Shown: positions 1 through 9,657, counted from the first letter of the stretch. The stretch is 64,000 nt of DNA from an uncultured bacterium (GCA_900319365.1 ONOE01000001.1:171977-235976); one strand, 5' to 3'. The notes: generated from the sequence alone by a model not told the origin. Program-made: numbers and translations.

Positions 1-685
1 CTTCCGAATTTTTATAGCTGTCGCCTATAATAAGGCATGCAAAACGACCCTTTTCTAACAGGTCATAACCGTTTTTTGCGACTTTTTCAAACATATCGTA
101 AAATTCATCGGTTGATGAGCAGTTTGATAAATCTTCCTTTTTATCCGAAAACTTGATAATATCATCATAAGGCGGATGAAGCATTAAAAATTGTGCCTTT
201 TCTTCGCCCATAATTTCTAACCTTGCTTTTACCTTTTCAACCGCATCTTGGCTTGTAGAATCGGAACAAATAAGGTTAACATCAGTTACCAATTGTTTCG
301 GAGTAAATTTTTTGGAAACATAATCAACAAGATCCTGTTTCAATTCAACGCCGATACAACGTCTATCCATATTAATGGCTTCAATACCTGATGTTCCCGA
401 ACCGAAAAACATATCAAGAACAACATCATTTTTTTTTGTATAGCGTTCATACATTTGTTGCGCAATTTGCGGGATATAATTTCCGTGATAATCATTTGAA
501 TGCCCGTGTTCTTTTAATCTTGACGGGAACAGCCAGAGAGTATTTGTCATAACATGATCATAATCTTTCCAATGATTTAAATCAATATCATTATATTTGG
601 TCGTTTTTCTATTAGGTTTTTGAACGACACGTAAATCCGCTTTCTTAGACGGTTTAAGTTTAGTATTGTTTAAAATTCTAGCCAA
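1..685 (-). CDS. DNA methyltransferase (N6A/N4C type), 3' end outside the window
   Basis: Translated from a TTG at 685, preceded by AGGAG six bases upstream, the frame is open for 228 codons and runs off the window edge. It holds an AdoMet-binding motif (DMFFGSGTSG, residues 91-100), followed by a possible catalytic motif HPPY at 170-173. Amino-methyltransferases normally have (N/D/S)PPY, so histidine in the first position is unusual. The order, AdoMet motif before PPY, differs from beta-class enzymes. No restriction endonuclease is visible on the mutL side, so it could be an orphan or phage-type enzyme or half of a restriction-modification pair lying outside the window. The family call is firm; base specificity cannot be read. 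Confidence 0.8.
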   Translation of the reverse strand, partial: MARILNNTKLKPSKKADLRVVQKPNRKTTKYNDIDLNHWKDYDHVMTNTLWLFPSRLKEHGHSNDYHGNYIPQIAQQMYERYTKKNDVVLDMFFGSGTSGIEAINMDRRCIGVELKQDLVDYVSKKFTPKQLVTDVNLICSDSTSQDAVEKVKARLEIMGEEKAQFLMLHPPYDDIIKFSDKKEDLSNCSSTDEFYDMFEKVAKNGYDLLEKGRFACLIIGDSYKNSE

Positions 686-825
686 AATACTCTCCTTTTA
701 TTTAGCCTGATACATCTCAGGGCATATTCATCATAAAGGAGTTTTTGTATTTCCACATCAAACAAAAAGATGATTTTGTGATATTATGAAAATGAAGTCT
801 AAAAGTCTATTGGTAAATAAGAACA

Positions 826-851
826 TAGGTCAGCATAGCAATGCCGACCTA
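826..851. repeat. GTCGGCAT-family inverted repeat
   Basis: An 11-bp inverted repeat (TAGGTCAGCAT / ATGCCGACCTA, one mismatch) sits immediately upstream of the mutL ribosome binding site. It is the shortest member of a family also seen near 35.9, 56.9, 57.6 and 62.4 kb. In mRNA it would form a hairpin next to the mutL start. Confidence 0.7.
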
Positions 852-868
852 CATAAGGGAATATAATC

Positions 869-2677
869 TTGGCAAGAATTAAACAATTATCAAAAAATTT
901 AATAAACCAGATTGCGGCAGGAGAAGTTATTGAACGTCCTGCATCCGTTGTAAAAGAATTAACCGAAAATTCAATCGATGCAGGCGCAAGCAAAGTAAGT
1001 ATAGAAATTACAAATGACTGTCGTGATATCAGGATTGCCGATAACGGATCAGGAATACATCCCGATGATATTATGCTTGCTTTTTCAAAACACGCAACAA
1101 GCAAAATTCAAGAAGATGATGATCTGTATAATATCCACACTTTCGGATTCAGAGGGGAAGCTCTTGCAAGTATAATTTCCATTGCAAAAGTAACCTGTAC
1201 GACTAGAACAAAAGATTTTGAATACGGGACAAAAGTAAAGTGCGAAAATTCTGAAGTTACAACCTCGCAAACAGGCTGCGCTGTCGGAACAATTATGGAG
1301 GTTAAAGACCTTTTTTATAATCTGCCCGTGCGTTTGAAATTTTTGAAAAGTTCAAACACCGAGTTTTCTTATATTCAAGAAACAGTTCAGGCAATTGCGC
1401 TTTCTCATCCTGAAGTTGCAATTGAACTCAAAAAATACGGCAAAACCGTTCTAAAAACCACGGGGCAAAACAATTTGACCCAAACCATAAAAGAAGTTTA
1501 TTCATCTGATGTTACAAAGAACTTAAAAGAGGTTCTAAAAACGGACGAATTGTCGGGGCTAAGGATTTCCGGGTTTGTAAGTACGCCTGATTATACACGT
1601 TCAAGCAAAAAAAATTATTATATGTATATAAATTCACGTGCCGTTAAAGATCCCGTATTTCAAAAGGCAATTGATACGGTATACAGAACCCTGACAGCAA
1701 GCAACAAATATCCGTTTGTTGTTTTGAATTTGAAAATTCCGCCGCATGATGTTGATGTAAACGTTCATCCGACGAAAAAAGAAGTACGTTATAAAAACCC
1801 CAATCAGGTGTTTAATTTTATTTATACTGCGGTTCAGGGCGGATTATCAAATTATATAGAAAGAAATAACGGAGTTAAGCCTTTCTATTCTCAGAATGCA
1901 ACACCTGCAGTTTCGCAAAGTTCTTCACCTATTGTTCAATTCCCCAAATCTGCGGGGAATAACGGAATTTATATTGACGAAAAATCAGATACAATGTATG
2001 TTCCGCAAAATATTATGGATAAAATGGAAACAAATCCGATAAATTCGCATTCGGGGTTTAATAATTCTTCCGTAATATCACAGCAGCAGCAAATGTTTTC
2101 TCAAAAATCACCCGTAGAAGAAAATGCCGATAGAATTATCGGTCAATACCGAGATACTTATATTTTGATTGAAACAAAAGAGGGCTTGGAAATCGTCGAT
2201 CAGCACATCGCAGAAGAACGCTACAATTATGAAAAACTCCAAAATGACAAACAAATAATTTCTCAAATGCTTTTTGTGTCTGACGTTATTGAAGTTTCAT
2301 CATCTGATGCGGCGCTTATTAAAGAAAATACGGATAAATTTGAGCGCTACGGCTACGGTATAGAATTTTTAAAAGATAATGAAATAATATTCAGAAAAAT
2401 CCCACAAATTCTGGCTAAAGTTAACCCGAAAGAAATTCTGTCAGACATTTTGCAAAATCTTGACGGAAATATTAACAACTTGGAAGAAAACATTTTAAAA
2501 ACAACTGCCTGCAAAGCTTCCGTCAAAGCAAATACACCTTTGACAATCTGGCAGATGCAGGAAATTATTAAAAAATGGCGCACGACAAAAATGCCGTATA
2601 CATGCCCGCATGGCAGACCAATCAGCCATACAATCCCGCACAAAGAGCTTGCTGCATGGTTTGAGCGTGCTAAATAA
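869..2677 (+). CDS. mutL: DNA mismatch repair protein MutL
   Basis: 602 residues, starting at TTG behind AAGGGA. The N-terminal GHKL ATPase has the family motifs: VVKELTENSIDAGA around E30, IADNGSGI near 56-63, and TFGFRGEALAS at 91-101. A polar linker (about 340-420) leads to the C-terminal dimerisation/endonuclease domain. This carries DQHIAEERYNYE from D444, matching the metal-binding DQH-A-x2-E-x4-E motif except Ile for Ala, and CPHGRP from C579. These make it an endonuclease-type MutL that nicks DNA after MutS recognises a mismatch. No mutS lies in the window. ispE follows 11 bp downstream and is probably co-transcribed. Confidence 0.96.
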   Translation: MARIKQLSKNLINQIAAGEVIERPASVVKELTENSIDAGASKVSIEITNDCRDIRIADNGSGIHPDDIMLAFSKHATSKIQEDDDLYNIHTFGFRGEALASIISIAKVTCTTRTKDFEYGTKVKCENSEVTTSQTGCAVGTIMEVKDLFYNLPVRLKFLKSSNTEFSYIQETVQAIALSHPEVAIELKKYGKTVLKTTGQNNLTQTIKEVYSSDVTKNLKEVLKTDELSGLRISGFVSTPDYTRSSKKNYYMYINSRAVKDPVFQKAIDTVYRTLTASNKYPFVVLNLKIPPHDVDVNVHPTKKEVRYKNPNQVFNFIYTAVQGGLSNYIERNNGVKPFYSQNATPAVSQSSSPIVQFPKSAGNNGIYIDEKSDTMYVPQNIMDKMETNPINSHSGFNNSSVISQQQQMFSQKSPVEENADRIIGQYRDTYILIETKEGLEIVDQHIAEERYNYEKLQNDKQIISQMLFVSDVIEVSSSDAALIKENTDKFERYGYGIEFLKDNEIIFRKIPQILAKVNPKEILSDILQNLDGNINNLEENILKTTACKASVKANTPLTIWQMQEIIKKWRTTKMPYTCPHGRPISHTIPHKELAAWFERAK

Positions 2678-2688
2678 TAAGAGGAAAA

Positions 2689-3489
2689 ATGCAAACAATA
2701 AAAATTCAATGTCCCGCTAAAATTAACTTAGATTTAAAAATCGTAGGGAAGCTGCCAAACAATTTTCACGAAATCGAAAGCACAATGCAAACAATAAGTT
2801 TGTACGATTATTTAACGATTTCCGTTGAAGATTCAAACGACAATGAAATTGTTATAAATGGCAGCAACAACGAAATTCCTTATGATGAAACAAATTTGGT
2901 ATACAAAGCGGCAAAATTATTTTTTGAAAATTCAAATATTAAAAATAAAAAAATAAGTATTTACATATCAAAAAATATTCCCGTTGCAGCAGGACTTGCA
3001 GGCGGAAGTACAGACGGAGCAGGCACTTTGTACGGATTAAATAAAATCTTCAACAAGCCTTTGACTTACTGCGAAATAGATAATTTATGCTCAAAACTCG
3101 GTTCTGACTTAAATGTTTGCTTAACGGGCGGGAAAACTCTTGCAAAAGGACGTGGGGAAATAGTTATACCGCTTGAATTTGAGGAGTTTAATGTAAGTTT
3201 GATTAAACCGATAAATTTCGGAATTAGCGCCGGCAAAGCTTATACAAAATTTTCTTGGAAAGAAGATAACAACAATCTTGACGGTCGTGAGAATTTTAAA
3301 AATGACCTTGAATGGGCGGTAATAGAAGATTATCCCGAATTGCGATATATAAAACAAACTTATCCGAATGCGGTTATGACGGGTTCGGGGTCTGCATATT
3401 ATCTTATTGATGATGAATTTTCACCGCAAAACGGCTATTGGATGAAAAATAATCTGCACTCAATAGATTTTGGCGTTAAAGAAATTTAA
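2689..3489 (+). CDS. ispE: 4-diphosphocytidyl-2-C-methyl-D-erythritol kinase
   Basis: 266-residue GHMP kinase of the non-mevalonate isoprenoid pathway; it phosphorylates CDP-methylerythritol with ATP. PAKINLDLKIVGKLPNNFHE near the N-terminus is the family substrate-site signature. PVAAGLAGGSTDGAG (about 97-111) is the glycine-rich GHMP ATP loop, and GSGSAYY near the C-terminus is the third conserved motif. Length is slightly below the usual 280 or so. The start has GAGGAAA about 5 nt upstream and follows mutL closely. It converges on accC with only 8 bp between stop codons. Confidence 0.94.
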   Translation: MQTIKIQCPAKINLDLKIVGKLPNNFHEIESTMQTISLYDYLTISVEDSNDNEIVINGSNNEIPYDETNLVYKAAKLFFENSNIKNKKISIYISKNIPVAAGLAGGSTDGAGTLYGLNKIFNKPLTYCEIDNLCSKLGSDLNVCLTGGKTLAKGRGEIVIPLEFEEFNVSLIKPINFGISAGKAYTKFSWKEDNNNLDGRENFKNDLEWAVIEDYPELRYIKQTYPNAVMTGSGSAYYLIDDEFSPQNGYWMKNNLHSIDFGVKEI

Positions 3490-3497
3490 AAAATTTC

Positions 3498-4850
3498 TTA
3501 TTTTATGCCTTTTCTTTTATAAAAATCTTCAATAAAGCCTGTATTGAAGTTTCCGCTAATAAATACTTCATCTTCAATAATAGCCTGATGGAAAGGTATG
3601 GTTGTTTCAACACCGGTTATAACATATTCTTTTAATGCTCTGTACATTCTTCTGCGAGCTTCATTTCTATCTCTGCCCCAGCAGATAAGCTTACCTATCA
3701 TTGAGTCATAATACGGCGGAATTGAATAATCCTGATAAACATGAGAATCAACTCTGACACCAAACCCGCCCGGTGCAAGATAGCCCGTAATTTTTCCGGG
3801 GTTAGGCATAAAGTCCTTTCTCGGGTCTTCAGCATTTATTCTGCATTCGATTGCATGACCTTTTAATTTAACATCTTCTTGTTTATAGCTTAATTCTCTG
3901 CCTGATGCGACATAAATTTGTTCTTTTACGATATCAACATTTGAAACCATTTCTGTTACACAATGTTCAACCTGAACTCTTGTGTTCATTTCCATGAAAT
4001 ACCATTTACCGTCATGGTCAAGTAAAAATTCGCATGTTCCTGCGCCTTCATAGTGAATGGCTTTTGCTGCACGAACTGCTGCTGCGCCCATTTCCTGTCT
4101 TGTTTTCTCGTCAATTGCAGGGGACGGAGCTTCTTCTAACAATTTTTGATGACGACGTTGAATTGAACAATCTCTTTCGCCCAAATGAATTACATTGCCA
4201 AAGCTGTCGCCCAAAATCTGAACCTCAATATGACGAGGATTTTCAAGATATTTTTCCGCATAAACATCAGGATTACCGAAGAAATTTTTAGCTTCAGACT
4301 GGCAAAGTTCCATATTTATTTCGACTTCTTCATCGGATCGGCAAATTCTCATACCTTTTCCGCCGCCGCCTGCCGTTGCTTTCAATATAATCGGATAACC
4401 CGCTTTTTTAGCAAATTCCTGAACTTCTTTAACGGTTTTAACAATACCCGTCCCCGGAGTAACGGGAACATTGTTTTCTATCATCGTTTTTCTTGCGGTA
4501 GCTTTATCGCCCATTTTGCGCATAGCTTCCGAACTCGGACCGATAAATTTAATTCCCTGTTTTTCGCAAATCTCTGCAAAGTCTGCTCTTTCTGACATAA
4601 ATCCGTATCCGGGGTGAATAGCATCAGCACCCGACACCATAGCAGCAGACATAATGGAAGGAATATTTAAATAACTGTCGGCACTTTTTGCAGGCCCTAC
4701 ACAATAAGCCTCTGTTGCAAGTCTTACGTGGAGAGAATTTGCATCAGCCTGAGAATAAATGGCAACCGTAGGAATGCCAATTTCTCTGCATGCTCTGATA
4801 ATTCTTACAGCTATTTCGCCTCTGTTTGCGATTAAAACTTTTCTAAACAT
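3498..4850 (-). CDS. accC: Acetyl-CoA carboxylase, biotin carboxylase subunit
   Basis: 450 residues, the full family length. The enzyme carboxylates biotin on AccB using ATP and bicarbonate, the first half-reaction of fatty acid synthesis. The ATP-grasp glycine-rich loop (KATAGGGGKGMRI, about 158-170), the HxEVQ segment (NPRHIEVQILGD) and the EMNTRVQVEH active-site segment are all present, as is the N-terminal LIANRGEIAVRIIRA. It lies downstream of accB in the same direction, but the 110-bp gap holds repeat sequence. The transferase subunits accA and accD are not in the window. Confidence 0.96.
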   Translation of the reverse strand: MFRKVLIANRGEIAVRIIRACREIGIPTVAIYSQADANSLHVRLATEAYCVGPAKSADSYLNIPSIMSAAMVSGADAIHPGYGFMSERADFAEICEKQGIKFIGPSSEAMRKMGDKATARKTMIENNVPVTPGTGIVKTVKEVQEFAKKAGYPIILKATAGGGGKGMRICRSDEEVEINMELCQSEAKNFFGNPDVYAEKYLENPRHIEVQILGDSFGNVIHLGERDCSIQRRHQKLLEEAPSPAIDEKTRQEMGAAAVRAAKAIHYEGAGTCEFLLDHDGKWYFMEMNTRVQVEHCVTEMVSNVDIVKEQIYVASGRELSYKQEDVKLKGHAIECRINAEDPRKDFMPNPGKITGYLAPGGFGVRVDSHVYQDYSIPPYYDSMIGKLICWGRDRNEARRRMYRALKEYVITGVETTIPFHQAIIEDEVFISGNFNTGFIEDFYKRKGIK

Positions 4851-4869
4851 TTACTACTTCCTTCATTTC

Positions 4870-4957
4870 GGTGCGTTGGCGGACGCACCCTGATTTTTTA
4901 TAGACTTGCGCCGACCTACATTCCCGGAGCCTTAGTGCCCCAGTATCTTAGTATCTC
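4870..4957. repeat. Composite repeat between accB and accC
   Basis: The gap contains an inverted repeat GGTGCGT-6 nt-ACGCACC (4870-4889), a fragment of the GTCGGCAT family (cgccgacctac near 4909), and a short 8-bp-period array of TTAGTATC-like units (4930-4957). The same three motifs recur elsewhere in the window, always between genes. Confidence 0.65.
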
Positions 4958-4960
4958 TGC

Positions 4961-5422
4961 TTATTCTACGTACATTAAGACTTGTCCGTATTCAACAGGT
5001 TGACCGTCCTCAACACAAATCTCAACTACTTTACCTGCAATTTCAGATTTGATTTCGTTCATCATTTTCATTGCTTCTATAATGCAAACAACATCACCCT
5101 GTTTAACCGTTGAACCGACTGCAACAAACGGTGCAGAATCAGGCGACGGAGCAGTATAGAAAGTACCTACCATCGGTGAAGTAATAGGAGTGCCCGTTTT
5201 CTTTTCTTCTTTAGGAGCTTCCTGCTGAGTTTCAACAGCAGGTGCACTTGCTACGGGAGCTGCGGCAATCGGAGCTGCGGCAACGGGAGCAGCAACAGGC
5301 GATACGATTACGTCTTTTCTTACGGTAATAGCCTGTTCACCGTCCTCTAAAGAAATTTCGGTCAAATCATTATCTTTTATTATTTTTGCGAGTTTTTCTA
5401 TATAATCTGTTTCAAATTTCAT
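4961..5422 (-). CDS. accB: Acetyl-CoA carboxylase biotin carboxyl carrier protein
   Basis: 153 residues. An N-terminal helical segment is followed by an Ala/Pro-rich linker (about 41-75) and a biotinyl domain. The biotin attachment lysine is K119 in EAMKMMNE. The domain also has the [16 protein letters not shown] segment typical of AccB. It carries carboxybiotin between AccC and the carboxyltransferase. It is upstream of accC on the same strand and the two probably form an operon. efp lies upstream, about 200 bp away across repeat DNA. Confidence 0.96.
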   Translation of the reverse strand: MKFETDYIEKLAKIIKDNDLTEISLEDGEQAITVRKDVIVSPVAAPVAAAPIAAAPVASAPAVETQQEAPKEEKKTGTPITSPMVGTFYTAPSPDSAPFVAVGSTVKQGDVVCIIEAMKMMNEIKSEIAGKVVEICVEDGQPVEYGQVLMYVE

Positions 5423-5433
5423 TTCGTTTTCCT

Positions 5434-5600
5434 TATACCGTCGGAACTACTATCCCGACCTGCTTTTGTTGGTGCGAAACATCACACCCTACTTTTCTTT
5501 AATGTTGGGCAGGTATGCCCAACCTGCTTTTTATTGGTATGGAGCGCAAACGCACCCTACTGATTAAAATCCTGTAATAATTTATAAACTTATAAACTTT
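5434..5600. repeat. Intergenic repeat cluster between efp and accB
   Basis: This gap holds a degenerate GTCGG...CCGAC pair (5434-5460), a perfect 8-bp hairpin GTTGGGCA-GGTA-TGCCCAAC (5504-5523), GGAGCGCAAACGCACC (around 5541-5556) and two 8-bp units of the ATAAACTT type (5581-5600). No coding capacity was seen. Confidence 0.6.
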
Positions 5601-5618
5601 TACAACATTTTCAATTTA

Positions 5619-6176
5619 CTAGACTCTGTCTAAGTATTCATTAGTTCTTGTATCAACTCTTATTGTATCGCCGTTTGCAACAAAGAACGGAACGTTTACA
5701 ACTGCGCCTGTTTCAAGAGTTGCAGGTTTTGTACCGCCTTGAGAAGTATTGCCTTTTTCTGACGGAGGAGTATCAACAACTTGTAATTCAACATGTGCAG
5801 GAATATCAACACCGATAATTCTGCCGTCATACAATAAAATCATAACATTCATGTTTTCTTTTAAGTATTTTTTACCGTCGCCGACTTGATCTTCAGATAC
5901 ATGCAACTGATCATAAGTTTCATTATCCATCATTACATAATCGGTGCCTTCTTTATATAAATATTGCATTTCACGTCTGTCAAGAGTAGCTTTTGCAACT
6001 TTTTCACCTGCTCTGAAAGTTTTTTCAACTACCTGACCTGTCATAACATTTTTCAATTTTGATCTGACGAATGCAGAACCTTTACCCGGTTTAACGTGCA
6101 AAAATTCAACAACAGTCCATAAACCGTTGTCTAATTCTATTGTCAAACCTGTTTTAAAATCGTTTACTGAAATCAT
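5619..6176 (-). CDS. efp: Translation elongation factor P
   Basis: 185 residues from the ATG at 6176, which has AAGGGGA about 5 nt upstream. An in-frame ATG at 6215 would add 13 residues that do not belong to the family. EF-P binds ribosomes stalled at polyproline and promotes peptide bond formation. The KOW-like N-domain carries the tip lysine K32 in KPGKGSAFV, where modified EF-Ps receive beta-lysine or aminopentanol. The C-terminal OB domains end in [13 protein letters not shown], the conserved EF-P tail. No modification enzyme is in the window. Confidence 0.96.
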   Translation of the reverse strand: MISVNDFKTGLTIELDNGLWTVVEFLHVKPGKGSAFVRSKLKNVMTGQVVEKTFRAGEKVAKATLDRREMQYLYKEGTDYVMMDNETYDQLHVSEDQVGDGKKYLKENMNVMILLYDGRIIGVDIPAHVELQVVDTPPSEKGNTSQGGTKPATLETGAVVNVPFFVANGDTIRVDTRTNEYLDRV

Positions 6177-6276
6177 ATTTTTCCCCTTATAAAAAGTAAA
6201 ATTTCTCTTTTTCAATCAGATAATAACATAAAAACAAATTTTTACAAAGATTTAGCAAAAGTTGTAACATTATAAA

Positions 6277-7107
6277 TTACATATCTAAACCCAAGTCAAG
6301 AGCAGGAGCATTGGCAACTATTGCGCTTGATGATATTATATCAACCCCGCATTCTGCAATTTGGCGAATGTTATTCAATTTTACATTTCCGCTTGCTTCA
6401 ACAATTGCCTTATGATTGATAAGTTTTACGCCCTCTTTCATTTCGTCCAAGCTCATATTGTCAAGCATAATAATATCGACACCTAACGGCAACGCCTCTT
6501 TTACCTGTTCAAGCGTATCACATTCAAGTTCGAGTTTATGTGCATGAGATAAATTTGCTTTTACCATTTTAACGGCATTTGTAACAGAACCCGCAACCTT
6601 AATATGGTTATCTTTTATCATTGCACAATCCGATAAATTAAATCTGTGCAAAGCACCTCCACCGCATTTTACGGCATATTTTTCAAATGCTCTGAAATTC
6701 GGAGTTGTTTTTCTTGTATCAACTATTTTGCAAGGCAAATCACCGATTGCCTGCTGATATTTATGAGTTTCTGTCGCAATTCCGCTCATTCGCTGAATAT
6801 AATTAAGAGAAACTCTTTCACCCAAAAGCAAATATTTTCCCGGACCTTTTAAGGTTGCAAGCACATCACCTTTTTTAATTTCATCGCCGTCTTTAAATAA
6901 CAAATTCACTTCAACGCTATCAGAAAGCACTTTGAAAACTGTTTTAAACACCTCTAAACCGCAAACAATACCATCAACTCTTGATGTAAGTTTTGCATTA
7001 AATATATTATTTTCGGTTAAAATACTTTCCGTTGTAACATCGCCGAATCCGATATCTTCTTGCAATGCGTTTTTTACATGTTGTTCTACATAAAAATTAC
7101 TTAACAT
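6277..7107 (-). CDS. nadC: Nicotinate-nucleotide pyrophosphorylase (carboxylating)
   Basis: 276 residues. It converts quinolinate and PRPP to nicotinate mononucleotide, CO2 and PPi in de novo NAD synthesis. The family motifs are visible: NYIQRMSGIATETH, DTRKTTPNFRAFEKYAVKCGG (substrate and PRPP site), NLSDCAMIKDNHI, LELECDTLEQ and the VEASGNV segment. It overlaps nadB by 7 bp, so the two are translationally coupled. nadA, which makes quinolinate together with NadB, is not in the window. Confidence 0.96.
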   Translation of the reverse strand: MLSNFYVEQHVKNALQEDIGFGDVTTESILTENNIFNAKLTSRVDGIVCGLEVFKTVFKVLSDSVEVNLLFKDGDEIKKGDVLATLKGPGKYLLLGERVSLNYIQRMSGIATETHKYQQAIGDLPCKIVDTRKTTPNFRAFEKYAVKCGGGALHRFNLSDCAMIKDNHIKVAGSVTNAVKMVKANLSHAHKLELECDTLEQVKEALPLGVDIIMLDNMSLDEMKEGVKLINHKAIVEASGNVKLNNIRQIAECGVDIISSSAIVANAPALDLGLDM

Positions 7108-8681
7108 AATACCATTTCCTTTTTTACTTCACTATGACGGGGAACTTTATCTGTTTGCAAATAATCCGTTCTGTAATGTGCCCCTCTTGATTCTTTACGA
7201 TTTAATGCCGATTGAATAATCAATTTCGCAACCGTTATCATATTTCTCAATTCATATTCTTCAATACTTGCACAAATATCAGGTTTATTAAATTCTTTTT
7301 CAATTTCACATACATCATTTAATGCCGTAGTTAAAGATTTTTCATCCCTGAAAATTCCTACATTGTTCCACATTGTGTCTTTTAATCTTTGTTTAAATGA
7401 TTGCAAAACTTTTTCTTCTGTTTTTTGAACATTTGCGGGTTCATACATTTCAACCGTTTCGGATTTTGTATAATCTTTATTATTTAAATGCTGTGCCGTT
7501 TCATAAGCACAAACAACACATTCCAAGATTGAATTACTTGCAAGCCTGTTTGCTCCGTGCAATCCCGTTGAAGAAACTTCGCCGACGGCATAAAGATTTT
7601 TTATGGAAGTTTCGCCGTTGAAATTTGTTTTTACCCCGCCCATAAAATAATGCGCAGCAGGTGCAACGGGGGTATAATCATGTGTAATATCAATTCCGTA
7701 GCTTGCACATTTTTGATTAATCGTCGGAAATCTTTTTAGTAATTTTTCTTTTCCGATAACAGTTGCATTAAGATAAACATTATCAATTTTATTTTTCTGC
7801 ATTTCCGTATAATTGGCTCTTGCAACTATATCACGGGGAGCAAGTTCTTTTCTGGGGTCATATTTAATCATATATTCCGTGCCGTCTTTTAAGCATAATT
7901 TTGCCCCTTCACCTCTGACGGCTTCACTTATTAAAAATCTGTTATGATGTTCGGGGTCATCAATTGCTAACGCTGTCGGATGAAATTGTACAAATTCCAT
8001 ATCTCTTAAAACCGCACCCGCTCTGTAACAAATTGAAAAACCGTCGCCCGTTGCACATTGAGGATTTGTCGTATATTTGTAAAGCTGACCGATTCCGCCG
8101 CTTGCAAGAATTGTAACATCAGAAATTATTTGTTCATATTTGCTGTTATCAAAAGTAACAACTCCCTCGCAAATATTATCTTTTACAACCAAATCCACTA
8201 TTGCGGTGTTTTCTTTAATTTCAATATCAGGAACTTTTTTAACGGCATGCATTAAAGCTTTTTCCATTTCTCTGCCCGTTGCATCTCCGCCCGAATGCAA
8301 AATTCTTCTGACACTATGTGCCGCTTCTTTGGTCAAAGTGAAATTGCCGTTTTCATCTCTGTCAAAATTTACACCGAATTTCAACAAATCTTTTACAACA
8401 CTATCAGAATTTTCGCTGATAAATTCCACGCTGTCTTTTTCGCTTAATCCTGCGCCCGCAACCAGAGTATCTTTAACATGGCATTCGACGCTGTCATTTT
8501 TATTTGAATGCAATACGGCAACCATTCCGCCCTGCGCATAGTACGAATTGCTTTCACCGAACTTATCCTTTGTAATGAGCAGGATTTTACTTTCAGGATT
8601 TAACTCGTTTAACTTTAATGCGGTATACAACCCTGAAATTCCGCTGCCGATAATAGTTGTGTCGTAATGTGTGTTTTTCAT
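7101..8681 (-). CDS. nadB: L-aspartate oxidase
   Basis: 526-residue flavoprotein that oxidises L-aspartate to iminoaspartate, the first step of de novo NAD synthesis. The N-terminal Rossmann fold has IIGSGISGLYTAL. SNSYYAQGGMVAV and GGIGQLYKYTTNP are FAD/substrate segments, and RFLISEAVRGEGAKL, ELAPRDIVARA and LHGANRLASNSILECVV are typical NadB motifs. The C-terminal helical domain is complete. In an organism without respiration the electron acceptor may be fumarate, as is known for some NadB enzymes; the sequence does not show which. It is first in the nadBC pair. Confidence 0.96.
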   Translation of the reverse strand: MKNTHYDTTIIGSGISGLYTALKLNELNPESKILLITKDKFGESNSYYAQGGMVAVLHSNKNDSVECHVKDTLVAGAGLSEKDSVEFISENSDSVVKDLLKFGVNFDRDENGNFTLTKEAAHSVRRILHSGGDATGREMEKALMHAVKKVPDIEIKENTAIVDLVVKDNICEGVVTFDNSKYEQIISDVTILASGGIGQLYKYTTNPQCATGDGFSICYRAGAVLRDMEFVQFHPTALAIDDPEHHNRFLISEAVRGEGAKLCLKDGTEYMIKYDPRKELAPRDIVARANYTEMQKNKIDNVYLNATVIGKEKLLKRFPTINQKCASYGIDITHDYTPVAPAAHYFMGGVKTNFNGETSIKNLYAVGEVSSTGLHGANRLASNSILECVVCAYETAQHLNNKDYTKSETVEMYEPANVQKTEEKVLQSFKQRLKDTMWNNVGIFRDEKSLTTALNDVCEIEKEFNKPDICASIEEYELRNMITVAKLIIQSALNRKESRGAHYRTDYLQTDKVPRHSEVKKEMVLC

Positions 8682-8752
8682 ATTTTATTCATTCCCACTT
8701 TTTATTTACCAATAATAATACTATAAAAATACAGATATAAAATAGTATTCTA

Positions 8753-8791
8753 AAACCCTCATCCGAAAATCTGATTTTCGGGTGAGGGTTT
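8753..8791. repeat. Near-perfect 19-bp hairpin upstream of nadB
   Basis: AAACCCTCATCCGAAAATC and its complement (one A-to-G difference) are separated by a single T. It lies in the 276-bp divergent gap between nadB and the response regulator. It has no long T-run, so it is more like a palindromic intergenic repeat than a terminator, though it could affect nadB mRNA. Confidence 0.75.
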
Positions 8792-8957
8792 ACACCCCAA
8801 TATCCCGCATTCATTTTTTTATTAAATTTCTATTAAAATAAAAATCCAAACAAAAAGGCGGATAATATTATCTTTAAATGATGTACAATTTTTGCTTAAT
8901 TTTCGTTTGCCGATATTCAAATAATTTAATACGCATTAAATCAAATGAGGTAATACA

Positions 8958-9629
8958 ATGTTAAATACACCGCCTATAAAAATAATGTTAGTAGAAGATT
9001 ATAAACTCATGCGAGTAGGCTTAAAATCTCTGTTTGAACCAAAAGACGGCATTGAAGTAACAACCGAAGCGCAAACAGGAAAAGAAGCCGTCGAAAAATT
9101 CAAAACCAATCACCCCGATATCACGCTTATGGATATCGGTTTGCCTGACATTTCAGGTATTGAAGCAACCCGAAGAATTTTAGAACTGAATACCAACGCC
9201 AAAATAATTATGCTGACTTCTCATTTAAGCGAAAAAGAAGTTACCGATTCAATAGAATCAGGCGCTTGCGCTTACGTAATGAAAGATATTAATACAGATA
9301 TATTAAAAATGATTATAAAAACCATAAAAGACGGCGCCATGTGGATTGATCCGCTTGCCGTTCCGATTTTAAGAGAAAAAAACAAAAGTGTTATCCCGCA
9401 AAGAAAAATGTCTCGGGCAATGTTTCGAAGTCAGCACGCAAACCTTACGCAAAGAGAATATGAAGTTTTAAAACTTATAGTAGAAGGTAAATCCAACAAC
9501 GAAATTGCCAAAGAATTGACAATATCCTCTCACACCGCAAAAGCTCACGTTTGTAATATTATCCAAAAGCTTCTGGTAGATGACCGCACACAAGCCGCCG
9601 TCAAAGCATTAAAAGAAGGATTGGTATAA
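8958..9629 (+). CDS. NarL/FixJ-family response regulator
   Basis: 223 residues with GAGGT upstream of the ATG. The receiver domain has the acidic pair E13/D14, phosphoacceptor D59 (LMDIGLPD), T87 and K109, so all catalytic positions are present. The C-terminal LuxR-type helix-turn-helix starts at LTQREYEVLKLIVEGKSNNE and includes TISSHTAKAHVCNI. It should bind DNA when phosphorylated. No histidine kinase is adjacent, so it is an orphan here and its signal is unknown. Both neighbours are on the opposite strand. Confidence 0.92.
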   Translation: MLNTPPIKIMLVEDYKLMRVGLKSLFEPKDGIEVTTEAQTGKEAVEKFKTNHPDITLMDIGLPDISGIEATRRILELNTNAKIIMLTSHLSEKEVTDSIESGACAYVMKDINTDILKMIIKTIKDGAMWIDPLAVPILREKNKSVIPQRKMSRAMFRSQHANLTQREYEVLKLIVEGKSNNEIAKELTISSHTAKAHVCNIIQKLLVDDRTQAAVKALKEGLV

Positions 9630-9633
9630 TATT

Positions 9634-9657
9634 TAGGTTTATAGGTTCATAAGTTTT
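9634..9657. repeat. Short 8-bp-period array (ATAAGTTT type)
   Basis: Three degenerate octamers (ttaggttt, ataggttc, ataagttt) follow the response regulator stop. They match the units that bound the four-helix-bundle gene at 11.1-11.5 kb. Confidence 0.6.

Noticed and set aside
5619..6215. Longer EF-P from the ATG at 6215
   Set aside because: The extension reads through the Shine-Dalgarno sequence of the start at 6176, which gives the canonical [11 protein letters not shown]-terminus.
8753..8791. Riboswitch upstream of nadB
   Set aside because: It is a simple near-perfect hairpin with a 1-nt loop and no conserved aptamer core that I recognise.
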